From: an uncultured Bacteroidaceae bacterium
GTDB lineage: Bacteria; Bacteroidota; Bacteroidia; Bacteroidales; Bacteroidaceae
Length of the DNA stretch: 64,000 nucleotides
Assembly: GCA_934293005.1 (NCBI GenBank)
Contig: CAKQYA010000011.1
Coordinates: forward strand, 24,888 to 88,887
Direction: 5' to 3'
Below the pieces are notes generated by a model. That model did not search any database. It was given only the letters and a program-made list of their open reading frames with translations, and was not told the origin of the DNA. The position numbers and the translations under genes were made by a program. Shown piece by piece: positions 22,801 to 31,100 of this stretch (positions are counted from its first letter, which is position 1; every line of letters starts with the position of its first letter).

Positions 22801-23341
22801 CTGTTTGCAAATGGTTGAAGCTAAAGATAAAGCCGGCTCAACTACAGACTACAAGCGGTCGTATGCAGAATGGTACGAGAAAGAATTTAAGGTAAAGCAC
22901 AACCTTTCGCCGAAGATGACAGGAGAACAGAACCTCATGTATTATCTGCCAATAAAGACTGGCATGGTGCTACGACTATTCGGTGACGAGACTGCTGAAG
23001 ACATAGACATGGTGCTGATGGCAGCAAAGACTGTAGGCACAAATCTAACCATTTCAACAGATGGCAATAACAAAGTATTGAAAGGCATGAAACCTGCACA
23101 TGTGGTTAAAGAGACACTTGGCGACTTCTATGACCACATGAAAGAATACAAGCGCATACGCACCATCTCCAATAATGTGCCAGACGCTTTATTCGCCATA
23201 GCAGCCAATCTGAATAAAAATGTGATTCCATTTAAACCTGTGAGAAATGGGCGTATAGAATTAGCTTATTATGTGACTGAACAGTCACTGTCGCACTCAT
23301 ACAACAGATATGGCATTGAAATAGATGTTCCGGAAATATGA
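19862..23341 (+). CDS. putA: Bifunctional proline dehydrogenase / glutamate-5-semialdehyde dehydrogenase
   Basis: This 1159-residue fusion oxidises proline to glutamate. The N-terminal half (about 1-420) is the FAD-dependent proline dehydrogenase barrel, seen in LAVKLTSIYPQ, VVMIDTEAY, GITLQAYL and EMRLVKGRA. The C-terminal half is an NAD aldehyde dehydrogenase with ETNGKNAI and catalytic Cys797 (AGQSCTAC), plus the late GGFKNSSHG motif. There is no DNA-binding domain as in enterobacterial PutA, so it is purely enzymatic. I start it at 19862 (MAIRNIPTIEDTLAMM); an upstream Met at 19733 would add a basic 43-residue stretch that looks untranslated. The last ~190 residues after the ALDH core are an extra conserved-looking domain. 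It stands alone between terminators. Confidence 0.93.
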   Translation: MAIRNIPTIEDTLAMMTDLYNECYSNLTTKEKTAGREMGLVAKSPKESKFIIRLLDETYQIQDTRKIALRVSRLLNKYGMPKHISLSHKLFLYVFKMVGFISPLCYLMIPILKKALRKATNVLVINADTNLLRKDKEKADNMGISYESCLMGERAIGMKEANSMFAECIKTLKNPNVSRLAVKLTSIYPQIHDTEHKDGETELERRLAELYRVAMQHPIRNDKGMTVYKVVMIDTEAYDDVAHTISIFKKVLSQPEFLKYTAGITLQAYLLNAWDIQTELLEFAKQRQDNGGAPLEMRLVKGRAILMENILCEKRGWESPVRTDKKDVDANYMHILERAMMMENAKALRIGIATHNLYSIAYAYLLSRKMNTPKRCFRFEMLEGIANHVIRTLSKRDVQVLVHVPMVANAEYKRAVAYIARRLYDNFSNDTFISKSYMLKPQTAVWDKLAESFKESYIRKDKLEHRKAHRQDRNEFYGNICSFQEFVNEADTDFGLECNQRWAEKIINKWKTNGTMTGNKCDWRKWIPGDTLPSQVGDKLFYNDKKQKYYDISQNGTVEVCEMSITDPVQMERVLLAAKNDKSGWRQTELNKRMEILHKAANNIGVMRAEMVGAICAITGVTIEQADAEVSEVMNYCRLYTYTYKDLANLEDVSLTAKGVVLILTPRIFSSSISGNYIASALITGNSCVVKPSTKTAPIIWLMANAFWNAGVPKDALQVNITEQSYYKLLTSSPFVNHICLTGKPETVDSISQINPKKSFQAETNGKNAIILTAKGDMYQAIKNTCISAFIYAGQSCTACSILLVERCIYDNPVFKNALIDCAQTMMVGSIWNMCNQYGPLTTNKDKKLMRALNLEDGETWLVAPEFLDEEKRYMKPAIKYNVKPDSYTFRTKLNAPLLAVTPYDQLKDAIRIINEQDYGFTTGLFSLDENEQNYWRNNVIAGNLMINRDISVMKAYMQPIGGFKNSSHGAEFKIAGPNFCLQMVEAKDKAGSTTDYKRSYAEWYEKEFKVKHNLSPKMTGEQNLMYYLPIKTGMVLRLFGDETAEDIDMVLMAAKTVGTNLTISTDGNNKVLKGMKPAHVVKETLGDFYDHMKEYKRIRTISNNVPDALFAIAANLNKNVIPFKPVRNGRIELAYYVTEQSLSHSYNRYGIEIDVPEI

Positions 23342-23432
23342 TGATGAATCATATTTTTATGAAAAGTTATATATCTATACTATGAAAACACCATGGAGCA
23401 GAAAGCATTATCCAAGCTTTCTGCTCCGTGCT

Positions 23433-23490
23433 TAAGCAGGTGTTCATAATTATTTTATAAGTAGGTGTTCATAACATGAGCACCTACTTT
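23433..23490. mobile_element. Composite, deleted MITE-like element, copy E
   Basis: Two left ends in tandem (TAAGCAGGTGTTCATAATTA at 23433; TAAGTAGGTGTTCAT at 23458) share one right end (ATGAGCACCTACT). The inner unit (23458-23490) is a minimal 33-bp palindrome with almost no interior. It looks like insertion or recombination between two copies, followed by deletion. Confidence 0.7.
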
Positions 23491-23520
23491 AACCCAAATC
23501 GGTCATTAGATTTGGGTTAA
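23490..23520. repeat. REP-like intergenic hairpin, copy 3 (consensus copy)
   Basis: TAACCCAAATC, GGTCATTA and GATTTGGGTTA form a perfect stem. It touches the end of the MITE composite copy. Confidence 0.8.
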
Positions 23521-23557
23521 AAGCAGACACTAACAGATGATATTATTCCGACATTCA

Positions 23558-23589
23558 CTTGACCATAATGAAACAATGATGTATCTTTG
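23558..23589 (+). promoter_or_regulatory. Promoter of the DUF4861 gene
   Basis: CTTG (23558-23561), a 20-nt spacer and TATCTTTG (23582-23589) match the Bacteroidota consensus; the ATG is at 23641. Confidence 0.65.
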
Positions 23590-23640
23590 CATCAAAATAC
23601 ATAAAAACAGACAACCTTAACAACAGCTAATTGTAAAATT

Positions 23641-24879
23641 ATGAGAATCAACACTATTTTATTCGCTCTTGCCGCATTGTGCTCAACGCATTCGCTCGCT
23701 GACAATAAAGCGACAATCACAGTGCAAAACTCCATCTCATCAGCACGCGTGGAGATGGTGGAAACGAATCTCGCCACATTGCAGCACAAACTGAACACGA
23801 AGGACAACATAATCATCACTGATGCCGATGGCAATGAAATACCATCTCAAATCACTTATGACGGCAAGATAATATTCCAAGCAGGAGTGGGCAGCAAGGG
23901 CAAGTCGATTTATTACGCCAAGGCTGGAACCCCACAGAAATATGAGACAAAAGCCAAAGGAAGGCTGTTTACAGAAAGAGGAGATGAGTTTGGATGGGAA
24001 AATGACAGGGTTGCATACAGAATATATGGTCATGGCGGCGCTGTGGGATATGATCTCTTTAATAAGAGCACAAGCGAACTGATGCTTGACTATTGGTATG
24101 CGAGCGAACAGAATCAAGAAATGCGCAGCATCAACAAGCAATTACACGACCGTGGCTATCACGATCTGGCAGACCAAGTGTACAATGCATTCTGTTACCA
24201 CATAGACCATGGCAAAGGCATGGACTGCTACACTGTCGGACCAACACTTGGAGGAGGAGCTAATGCTCTTTTAAATGCTGACGAATCGCTTTTCATGCCT
24301 CTGTGCTATAAGACATTTAAGATTCTCGACCAGGGACCGCTGCGTTTCACTGTTGAGTTGACATATCCTGAGAGAGATTACGATGGGCAGAAGGTGATAG
24401 AAAAGCGTGTGATAACACTCGATGCTGGCAGTCAGTTCAACAAAGTGGCTGTATCTTACAATGGCTTGACAAAACCTGCTCCAATGGCTGCTGGCACAGT
24501 GATTCACAAATCAAATGCCAATGCTTACGTGACGTGTGCTGAAAATGGGTATATTGGATACGAGGACCTTGGCGACGCAAGCGTTTACAATGCCAAGTAT
24601 CGTGACGAGCTGGCTAAACAGATGGGACATATTTATATTGGCCTGCTTTTTCCTGACACTAACGTTTCAACAACATTTCAAGCTCGTGAAAACGGCATAT
24701 CCATTGGCCACATCATAGGCAAAACAACATACAAGCCAGGCTCTGCATATGTTTATTATTTCGGATCAGGATGGGACAAAAATGCAGAAACAGGTTTCAC
24801 AAACCTTACGAAATGGGAAGAACACTTGAACAAATCGGCCTATAGCATAAGAAATCCAATGAAAGTGAAGGTGAAGTGA
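23641..24879 (+). CDS. Secreted DUF4861 family protein
   Basis: The 412-residue product has a signal peptide (MRINTILFALAALCSTHSLA). Its sequence matches my memory of the DUF4861 family: WENDRVAYRIYGHGG near residue 120, a central GMDCYTVGPTLGGG motif and the late YYFGSGWDKN block. Members are predicted beta-sandwich proteins common in pectin- and rhamnogalacturonan-associated loci of Bacteroidota; the activity is not something I can assign from sequence. Here it has its own promoter and ends at a bidirectional terminator opposite the GH3 gene, so it is a single-gene unit. Confidence 0.8.
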   Translation: MRINTILFALAALCSTHSLADNKATITVQNSISSARVEMVETNLATLQHKLNTKDNIIITDADGNEIPSQITYDGKIIFQAGVGSKGKSIYYAKAGTPQKYETKAKGRLFTERGDEFGWENDRVAYRIYGHGGAVGYDLFNKSTSELMLDYWYASEQNQEMRSINKQLHDRGYHDLADQVYNAFCYHIDHGKGMDCYTVGPTLGGGANALLNADESLFMPLCYKTFKILDQGPLRFTVELTYPERDYDGQKVIEKRVITLDAGSQFNKVAVSYNGLTKPAPMAAGTVIHKSNANAYVTCAENGYIGYEDLGDASVYNAKYRDELAKQMGHIYIGLLFPDTNVSTTFQARENGISIGHIIGKTTYKPGSAYVYYFGSGWDKNAETGFTNLTKWEEHLNKSAYSIRNPMKVKVK

Positions 24880-24896
24880 CATGAAGCATTGATAAA

Positions 24897-24925
24897 CACA
24901 AATCTAACGACCGATTTGGGATAAA
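24897..24925. repeat. REP-like intergenic hairpin, copy 4
   Basis: CACAAATCTAACGACCGATTTGGG is the consensus in the opposite orientation (TAAYGACC core). With copy 3 it brackets the DUF4861 gene. Confidence 0.65.
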
Positions 24926-24963
24926 CATTATCAACAGAGATAATCATAACACTATAACAAGAG

Positions 24964-24995
24964 AGGGTGTATCAAACTTAATGTTGATACACCCT
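24964..24995. terminator. Bidirectional terminator between DUF4861 and GH3
   Basis: AGGGTGTATCAA (24964-24975) pairs exactly with TTGATACACCCT (24984-24995) around an 8-nt loop, between convergent genes. Confidence 0.75.
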
Positions 24996-25042
24996 ATTCG
25001 TTTACTTATGTGACCTTGATGAAAAAGTCTGCCATATAAATC

Positions 25043-27625
25043 TTATTTGATTATCAAATCGATCTTTTTCAGGTCTTTATCCAGAGAACTGTTGCCGTAA
25101 AGCACTTCAAACTTTCCCTGTTTGCTGTGGACGGTATTAGTTTCAGGATCGAAGAAGGCAAAAGACTCAGGAGTGAGTGTAAGGTCAACGGCAGCAGAAG
25201 CTCCAGCTCGCAAAGGCATGCGTTTAAAAGCACGAAGCGACTTAAGAGGACCTTCTGCATCGGAAAGATCACGGATATATACCTGCACCACTTCTGTACC
25301 ATCAAGTTTGCCAGTATTGGTCAATGGAATAGATATGACATGGTTGTCTCCATGCTTCTTTATCTTGGCATCGCCTATTGTGAAATCTGTATAGGACAGG
25401 CCATAGCCAAATGCAAAGAGAGGATCATTGAAATAACGATACGTGCGTCCTTTCATAGAATAATCCTCATAATCTGGCAATTGAGAAGACGACTTGTAGA
25501 ATGTGACTGGCAATTTGCCAGATGGATTGTAGTCGCCAAAAAGGACATCTGCCACAGCACGTCCACCTTCCTGGCCAGCATACCATGCTTGAACTATCGC
25601 ATCGCAACTCTCTGTTTCTGGCTGGAGAGCAATGGCTGAGCCAGAGCAGTTGACAAAGATGACTGTCTTGCCAGCTGCCTTGAGAGCCTTGAGGAATTCG
25701 CGCTGCACTTTAGGCAATTCTATGTGTGTGCGGTCTCCGCCCTTGAAGCCATCAATGTTGACAGGCATTTCCTCACCTTCAAGAGAAGCGGCAATGCCTC
25801 CCACAAATATGACTTTGTCAATGCCATTCAATTGTTTGATGATTGATGCATAGTCTATTGGAAGTTCTTTGGCCACATTTATTTTCATATTGGCACCCCA
25901 TGTCTTCACATAAGAAAAGCGCACTTCAATTTTATATTGCCTTCCTGCCTCCGCATTGATGACTGTGCGGGTAGGTGTGGTGCGCCAAGTGTGGAAACGT
26001 TGTTTTCTTTCCCCGTCAATATAAAGAGAAAAGTCGCCGCATCCTTCCACATTGACCACATATTCGCCAGCTGCAGCAGGAGTGAATGTTGTTTCGTATT
26101 TGGCAGAGAAATCTTCGACATTCACGCCTGGGGCAAAATTATGCATTCCTGACGTGGTGACAGCTACCGGGGTGGTATAATATTCAGTAGTGACAGGTTT
26201 GCCTTCCATCTTTGTATTGTTCCAGAATGTGCCTTTAATGCCTTTTTTGCCATCAACAGCACATGTCGTTGCCATAAGGCAGTCCATCACCTTATCGTAT
26301 GTTCGGTCACATCCTTGGGTGTAATACACAGCTTTTTTCTTCGACTTGATGCCATCGAGAATAGTGATGGTGTGATTTGGAGTGCCATTGTAGTTGCCCC
26401 ACATGAGAGGCTCATCATTGGCATTAGGGCCCACAACAGCAATTTTCTCCCTATCCTTGGCAAGAGGGAGCACACCAGCCTTGTTTTGCAAGAGCACTAT
26501 GCATTGGCGTGCCATGTCGAGAGATATTTGGCGGTGTTCCTTAGAGTCCATTGCTGAATATGGAATCTTCGACCATTCGACGAGCGATGGGTCATCCATC
26601 TCGCCAAGGTCGAAACGGCCTTCGAGCAGACGAATGACATGCTTGTCAACCTCCGCCTCAGTTATAAGTCCTTGTTTGACTGCGGCTGGTATACTCTTAT
26701 AAGCATAACCATAGCCACATTCCACATCTGTTCCAGCAAGAGTGGCCTTGGCTGAAGCATGAGTGGCATCAGAGGATGACTTGTGTGATGTATAGAAGTC
26801 GGATATGGCTCCACAGTCGCTCACCACAAGATACTGAAATCCCCATTCGTCACGAAGAATCTGCTGAAGCAGACGTGTGCTTCCACAACATGGGTCATCA
26901 TCAAGACGCTGATAAGCGCACATCACCTCACGCACCTTGGCGTCTTGCACAAGTGTCTTGAACGCTGGCATGTATGTTTCCCACAGGTCACGTGCTGACA
27001 CGTCTGTGAGGTTGGCTGAGTGGCGAGTGTATTCAGGACCGCTATGCACTGCATAATGCTTGGCGCAAGCCCATAGTTTGCGGTATTTGCTGTCCTCGGG
27101 ACCCTGCAGACCTTTGACAACCTGCGTGCCCATAACGCTGGTGAGGTAAGGGTCTTCACCATAGGTCTCCTGTCCACGTCCCCAACGAGGATCGCGGAAT
27201 ATGTTCACATTGGGAGTCCATACAGAAAGGCTATGAAATTTTTGGTCTTCACCACCATTGAGCATGCGATGGTTGTACTGTGCGCGAAACTCGGTGCTTG
27301 TAGCATCAAACACCTTGAAGAGCAAATCAGGATTGAATGACGCCGCCATGCCTATAGGTTCTGGGAAAACAGTCACATTACCCATATTGGCTGCTCCATG
27401 CAGAGCTTCGCTCCACCAGAAGAACTTCTTGATGCCAAGACGTGGGATGGCAGGACTCTCATCAAGCATAAGCATTGATTTCTCTTCAAGTGTGAGTCGT
27501 GAACAAAGGTCTTTAGCGCGTTCACGAGCACCAAGCTGTGGATTTTGGTATGGCAACTGCTGAGCCATAACATTTGCGCTGACAGAGAATGTCAAGGCTA
27601 TTACTGATAGAATTTGTTTAATCAT
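25043..27625 (-). CDS. Secreted glycoside hydrolase family 3 (beta-xylosidase/beta-glucosidase type) with PA14 insert
   Basis: The 860-residue enzyme has a signal peptide ending at VMA (about 21). The GH3 N-terminal barrel shows RWGRGQETYGEDPYL, the conserved AKHYAVHSGPE and the nucleophile Asp270 in VVSDCGAISD. The GH3 C-terminal domain starts near VGPNANDEPLMWGNYNG, is interrupted by a PA14 domain (about 455-590, GDFSLYIDGERKQRFHTW) and resumes at EGEEMPVNIDG. A fibronectin type III-like domain ends it (TNTGKLDGTEVVQVYI). The early ALHGAANMGNVTVFPEP motif and WGNYNGTP resemble xylan beta-xylosidases, so xylo-oligosaccharides are the best guess. It would complement the GH43 and esterase in this window, although each lies in a separate unit. 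Confidence 0.92.
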   Translation of the reverse strand: MIKQILSVIALTFSVSANVMAQQLPYQNPQLGARERAKDLCSRLTLEEKSMLMLDESPAIPRLGIKKFFWWSEALHGAANMGNVTVFPEPIGMAASFNPDLLFKVFDATSTEFRAQYNHRMLNGGEDQKFHSLSVWTPNVNIFRDPRWGRGQETYGEDPYLTSVMGTQVVKGLQGPEDSKYRKLWACAKHYAVHSGPEYTRHSANLTDVSARDLWETYMPAFKTLVQDAKVREVMCAYQRLDDDPCCGSTRLLQQILRDEWGFQYLVVSDCGAISDFYTSHKSSSDATHASAKATLAGTDVECGYGYAYKSIPAAVKQGLITEAEVDKHVIRLLEGRFDLGEMDDPSLVEWSKIPYSAMDSKEHRQISLDMARQCIVLLQNKAGVLPLAKDREKIAVVGPNANDEPLMWGNYNGTPNHTITILDGIKSKKKAVYYTQGCDRTYDKVMDCLMATTCAVDGKKGIKGTFWNNTKMEGKPVTTEYYTTPVAVTTSGMHNFAPGVNVEDFSAKYETTFTPAAAGEYVVNVEGCGDFSLYIDGERKQRFHTWRTTPTRTVINAEAGRQYKIEVRFSYVKTWGANMKINVAKELPIDYASIIKQLNGIDKVIFVGGIAASLEGEEMPVNIDGFKGGDRTHIELPKVQREFLKALKAAGKTVIFVNCSGSAIALQPETESCDAIVQAWYAGQEGGRAVADVLFGDYNPSGKLPVTFYKSSSQLPDYEDYSMKGRTYRYFNDPLFAFGYGLSYTDFTIGDAKIKKHGDNHVISIPLTNTGKLDGTEVVQVYIRDLSDAEGPLKSLRAFKRMPLRAGASAAVDLTLTPESFAFFDPETNTVHSKQGKFEVLYGNSSLDKDLKKIDLIIK

Positions 27626-27721
27626 ACAATTGGTTTTATTAGGTGATATTTATAAATGAAAAAATGATAATATATCTTCAGAAGTATCTATAAGAATATG
27701 TTTTGATGTATAGCTTTATAT

Positions 27722-27799
27722 TAAGCAGGTGTTCAAAATTATTTTACAACATCAAAGTAAGCCGCTCTCATATTTAAAAATAATTATGAGCACCACTTA
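27722..27799. mobile_element. Internally deleted MITE-like element, copy D
   Basis: It begins TAAGCAGGTGTTCAAAATTA and ends ATGAGCACC-ACTTA, with one T missing from the right end. Only about 50 bp of one arm remain. The rest of the 385-bp gap 27626-28010 is AT-rich and shows no gene, tRNA or clear promoter. Confidence 0.75.
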
Positions 27800-28010
27800 T
27801 CAAAACATATTTCGGATAATAGGTTGATGTGGACTATTATATAGTATGTAGGATCGTCAGCAATAGAAAACAGAATGAAACCATGTAACAATGATCAATA
27901 TATAAAGAAATGCAGTATGAATATGCATTGTTCCATAAAGAACAAGCAAGCGCCAGTTGTGCAGGCCTTTTGAAACCATGCACGACCGACGCTTACCTCA
28001 TATCTTTATA

Positions 28011-29831
28011 TTACATCCGTTCTGGCATCTCAATGCCAAGCAATCCCATGCCAAGGCTCACGACCTTAGCCACAGCCTTTGCAAGAGAGAGACGGAAGAG
28101 CTTAAGCTGCTCGTCTTGCTCGCCAAGGATAGTGAAATCGTGATAGAACTGATTAAACTCCTTTGTGAGTTCATAGCAGTAATTGCATATGCCTGATGGA
28201 TTATAATCGGTGCCTGATTGGCGCACAGCTGTTCCAAACTGATTGAGTTTTTGGATAAGCTCAGTCTCTTTAGTGGATATAGCTATGTCTGCTGGCAACT
28301 GGTCAGGGATGACTATGCCCTGCTCCTTTGCCTTGCGAAGAATGCTTGCTATACGAGCATAGGTGTACTGGATGAATGGACCTGTGTTGCCATTAAAGTC
28401 GATGCTTTCTTCTGGATTGAAAAGCATGTTTTTGCGAGCGTCTACTTTAAGTATGAAGTATTTGAGCGCACCAAGGCCTACTTTCCTTGCCACTTCATGC
28501 GCCTCTTCCTCTGTCATATGAGTTTGCTTCACACGCTCCTTGCTTGCCTCATAAGCATCTGAGATCATCGCCTCCATAAGGTCGTCGGCATCAACAACTG
28601 TTCCCTCACGGCTTTTCATCTTGCCATTTGGAAGTTCGACCATGCCGTATGAGAAATGCACAAGGTCTTTTCCCCATTTGAATCCGAGCTTGTCAAGAAG
28701 GATTGAAAGAACTTGGAAATGGTAGTTCTGCTCATTGCCAACCACATAAATCATCTTATCAATAGGGAAATCCTGGAAACGTAATTTTGCTGTGCCTATG
28801 TCCTGAGTCATGTATACAGAAGTGCCATCGCTGCGCAAAAGAAGTTTCTCATCAAGTCCTTCTGCATTAAGGTTTGCCCATACGGAACCATCCTCACGAC
28901 GATAGAAGAATCCCTTTTCCAAACCTTCCATCACTTTCTCTTTTCCCTCGAGATATGTGTCTGATTCGTAGTAAATCTTATCGAAGCTCACGCCCATCAT
29001 CTTATATGTCTCATCAAATCCGGCATAAACCCATTCATTCATTTTCTTCCAGAGGGCGCGCACTTCAGGATCATTGTTTTCCCATTTCACAAGCATTTCA
29101 TGAGCCTCCTTGATGAGCGGAGCCTCTTGCTTTGCCTTTTCTTTAGCTGCATCAGCATCCATGCCTTCAGCTATATACTGTTTTGAGAGTTCGTCACACT
29201 CAGCTTTGTAATGCTTGTCGAAAGCAACATAATAGTCGCCTATGAGATGGTCGCCTTTCTTGCCAGACGACTCGGGTGTCTCACCATTGCCCCACTTTAT
29301 CCAAGCAAGCATGCTCTTGCATATATGTATGCCTCGGTCATTGACAATGTTTGTCTTGACAACCTTGTTGCCATTAGCCTCAATGATGCGAGCCAAGGCA
29401 GCTCCAAGAAGATTGTTGCGGACATGTCCAAGATGAAGTGGCTTGTTTGTGTTAGGTGACGAGTATTCAATCATCACAAGCGGACTGTCTTCTGTGACAG
29501 GCTTCATGCCAAAATGAGGGTCTGCATTGATTTCATTCAAGAGAGTGACCCATGGAGCATCGCTGATGACCAGATTCAAGAATCCTTTCACGACATTGAA
29601 ACGAGCCACCACATCCTTCACATTATCCATAAGATACTGCCCTATCTCTTTTCCCACCTGGTCAGGAGCCTTGTGAGCAGCCTTGACAAATGGGAACACC
29701 ACAACTGTGAGGTGACCTTCAAATTCAACCTTCGTCTTCTGCAACTGCACTTGCTGGGCAGTCGCTTCCACATCGTACAACGCTTTTACAGCAGTCTGTA
29801 CACCTGCTATGATTTTCTCTTCTATAGTCAT
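28011..29831 (-). CDS. argS: Arginyl-tRNA synthetase
   Basis: This class I synthetase (606 residues from the ATG at 29831, MTIEEKIIAGVQ) charges tRNA-Arg. It has the N-terminal Add-1 domain, the HIGH-type motif in SSPNTNKPLHLGHVRNNLLG, the ArgS-specific degenerate KMSKS (GKMKSREGTVV) and the C-terminal DALR anticodon-binding domain ending near EIPERM-type sequence (LGLLGIEMPERM). A GTG nine bases upstream could also start the frame, but the family N terminus favours 29831. Confidence 0.97.
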   Translation of the reverse strand: MTIEEKIIAGVQTAVKALYDVEATAQQVQLQKTKVEFEGHLTVVVFPFVKAAHKAPDQVGKEIGQYLMDNVKDVVARFNVVKGFLNLVISDAPWVTLLNEINADPHFGMKPVTEDSPLVMIEYSSPNTNKPLHLGHVRNNLLGAALARIIEANGNKVVKTNIVNDRGIHICKSMLAWIKWGNGETPESSGKKGDHLIGDYYVAFDKHYKAECDELSKQYIAEGMDADAAKEKAKQEAPLIKEAHEMLVKWENNDPEVRALWKKMNEWVYAGFDETYKMMGVSFDKIYYESDTYLEGKEKVMEGLEKGFFYRREDGSVWANLNAEGLDEKLLLRSDGTSVYMTQDIGTAKLRFQDFPIDKMIYVVGNEQNYHFQVLSILLDKLGFKWGKDLVHFSYGMVELPNGKMKSREGTVVDADDLMEAMISDAYEASKERVKQTHMTEEEAHEVARKVGLGALKYFILKVDARKNMLFNPEESIDFNGNTGPFIQYTYARIASILRKAKEQGIVIPDQLPADIAISTKETELIQKLNQFGTAVRQSGTDYNPSGICNYCYELTKEFNQFYHDFTILGEQDEQLKLFRLSLAKAVAKVVSLGMGLLGIEMPERM

Positions 29832-29851
29832 AATTATCACTTATTTGACTG

Positions 29852-29885
29852 CAAAGGTACGATTTTTTTCTATTTGTATAACAAA
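29852..29885 (-). promoter_or_regulatory. argS promoter
   Basis: TACCTTTG on the minus strand (29859-29852), with TTTG at 29885-29882 a little far (22 nt), lies 21 nt before the argS ATG. Confidence 0.5.
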
Positions 29886-30083
29886 AAGGCAAAAAAGAAA
29901 TGGGATGACATGCATTTATTGCCATCCCATTCAACCATTCTAATCAATTATCATGTTGTTTTATCAAAAAACATAAAGCGTGGACATCATCCGCCGAGTG
30001 CCATGATGACATATGCATGTCATAAACTATTCATCAGAATCTAATGATAGTATTCATCAAAAATGCCATCATCATAGAGCTGA

Positions 30084-30989
30084 TCATCTGCGTCCACCTT
30101 GCACAACTCCTCCACCTCTTGAATTGCCGCCTCCTCTTGAACCGCTATTGTCAGACACTCTTGTGGCTGAAACACGCGAAGAACTGCGCATATTGTTGTC
30201 ACTTCGTGTCATGATGAAACCCGATGAGCGTGAAGGTGCTGAAACGTTGCCTCTTGAACTGCCTCCATTACGGCTGTTGCCACGGCCATTGTCAATACGG
30301 CTGCCACCACGGTTGTCATATGCACGGCCGTTGCCTCGGTTATTGTATACCCTGCTGCGGCTATTGTCAACACGGCTGCCACCACGGTTAATGTCTTCTC
30401 TAACATTGCCACGGCCATTATTGAAGCGCACATTGCCAGGTCTGTCATAACGTCCATTATCTTGACGGTAGCCACGAGGAGGTATCATATTTCCCCTTGT
30501 GTCTCTTGGTGCCATGCCGCGAAAGAAATGCCCTCCCTCATAGCCTCTGTTGTAAGGACGAGGAACAGAAAGGAAGAAATGTCCTCTGCCATGCCGGTCA
30601 TAGTCGTAAATGCTGAAGTGCCAGCACCTGTTGGCAAACACTATAGGACGATAAAAATAGCTGTAGCCTATGACACGGTTCCACACCACATTGCCAAGAA
30701 GCGTACGCAGAGCTATATCACGCGCACTGCACACGGAGATGTAGTCATCGTAATAATATCCCATAGCCACATCGTCAAGATAACTGTTCACTCCCCAAAT
30801 ATAGTCATAATTTATGCGGTATATCTCATCTATAAGGAATGGATCACTGATTCCAAGGGTATAAGCCATGCGGTCTGTAAGGAAACGAGCATTGTTTCTG
30901 ACAGCAGTGATGCTCATGCACTGCGCATTGGCTGTGAGCGAACCCATCATTATGACAAGTGCTGCAATTATTGTTTTAATAGCCTTCAT
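30084..30989 (-). CDS. Secreted protein with long Arg/Gly/Asn-rich low-complexity tail
   Basis: The 301-residue product has a signal peptide ending at ANA (about 22). A globular region (about 23-150), rich in Tyr and Asp (YYYDDYISVCSARD; FYRPIVFANRCWHF), is followed by about 145 residues of Arg/Gly/Asn/Ser-rich sequence. The tail repeats RGGSRVDN-type units (RGGSRVDNSRSRVYNNRG; RGGSRIDNGRGNSR), visible in DNA as repeated CGGCTGCCACCACGGTT. I do not recognise a family; similar proteins are, from memory, scattered in Bacteroides and Prevotella as hypothetical. A basic, probably disordered, exported tail suggests binding to nucleic acid or an acidic surface polymer (inference). It has its own promoter. 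Confidence 0.8.
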   Translation of the reverse strand: MKAIKTIIAALVIMMGSLTANAQCMSITAVRNNARFLTDRMAYTLGISDPFLIDEIYRINYDYIWGVNSYLDDVAMGYYYDDYISVCSARDIALRTLLGNVVWNRVIGYSYFYRPIVFANRCWHFSIYDYDRHGRGHFFLSVPRPYNRGYEGGHFFRGMAPRDTRGNMIPPRGYRQDNGRYDRPGNVRFNNGRGNVREDINRGGSRVDNSRSRVYNNRGNGRAYDNRGGSRIDNGRGNSRNGGSSRGNVSAPSRSSGFIMTRSDNNMRSSSRVSATRVSDNSGSRGGGNSRGGGVVQGGRR

Positions 30990-31038
30990 AGTCGTGATGT
31001 TTTAAATCGTTATAAACTATCTTTCTATTTTTCTACGG

Positions 31039-31069
31039 CAAAGTTACAACAAAGAAATCCCCTTGCAAA
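31039..31069 (-). promoter_or_regulatory. Promoter of the Arg/Gly/Asn-rich protein gene, overlapping the rnhB terminator
   Basis: TAACTTTG (31046-31039), a 19-nt spacer and TTTG (31069-31066) on the minus strand are a near-perfect consensus. The -33 element lies inside the terminator stem at 31056-31071. Confidence 0.7.
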
Positions 31070-31096
31070 TACTATATTCCTATTTGCAAGGGGATT
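31056..31096 (-). terminator. rnhB terminator
   Basis: AATCCCCTTGCAAATA (31056-31071) pairs exactly with 31081-31096 around a 9-nt loop, directly after the rnhB stop. Confidence 0.75.
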
Positions 31097-31100
31097 TTCC

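Noticed and set aside
29514..30044. 176-codon plus-strand frame over the argS start region
   Set aside because: It covers the argS N terminus and promoter on the opposite strand and has a random composition.
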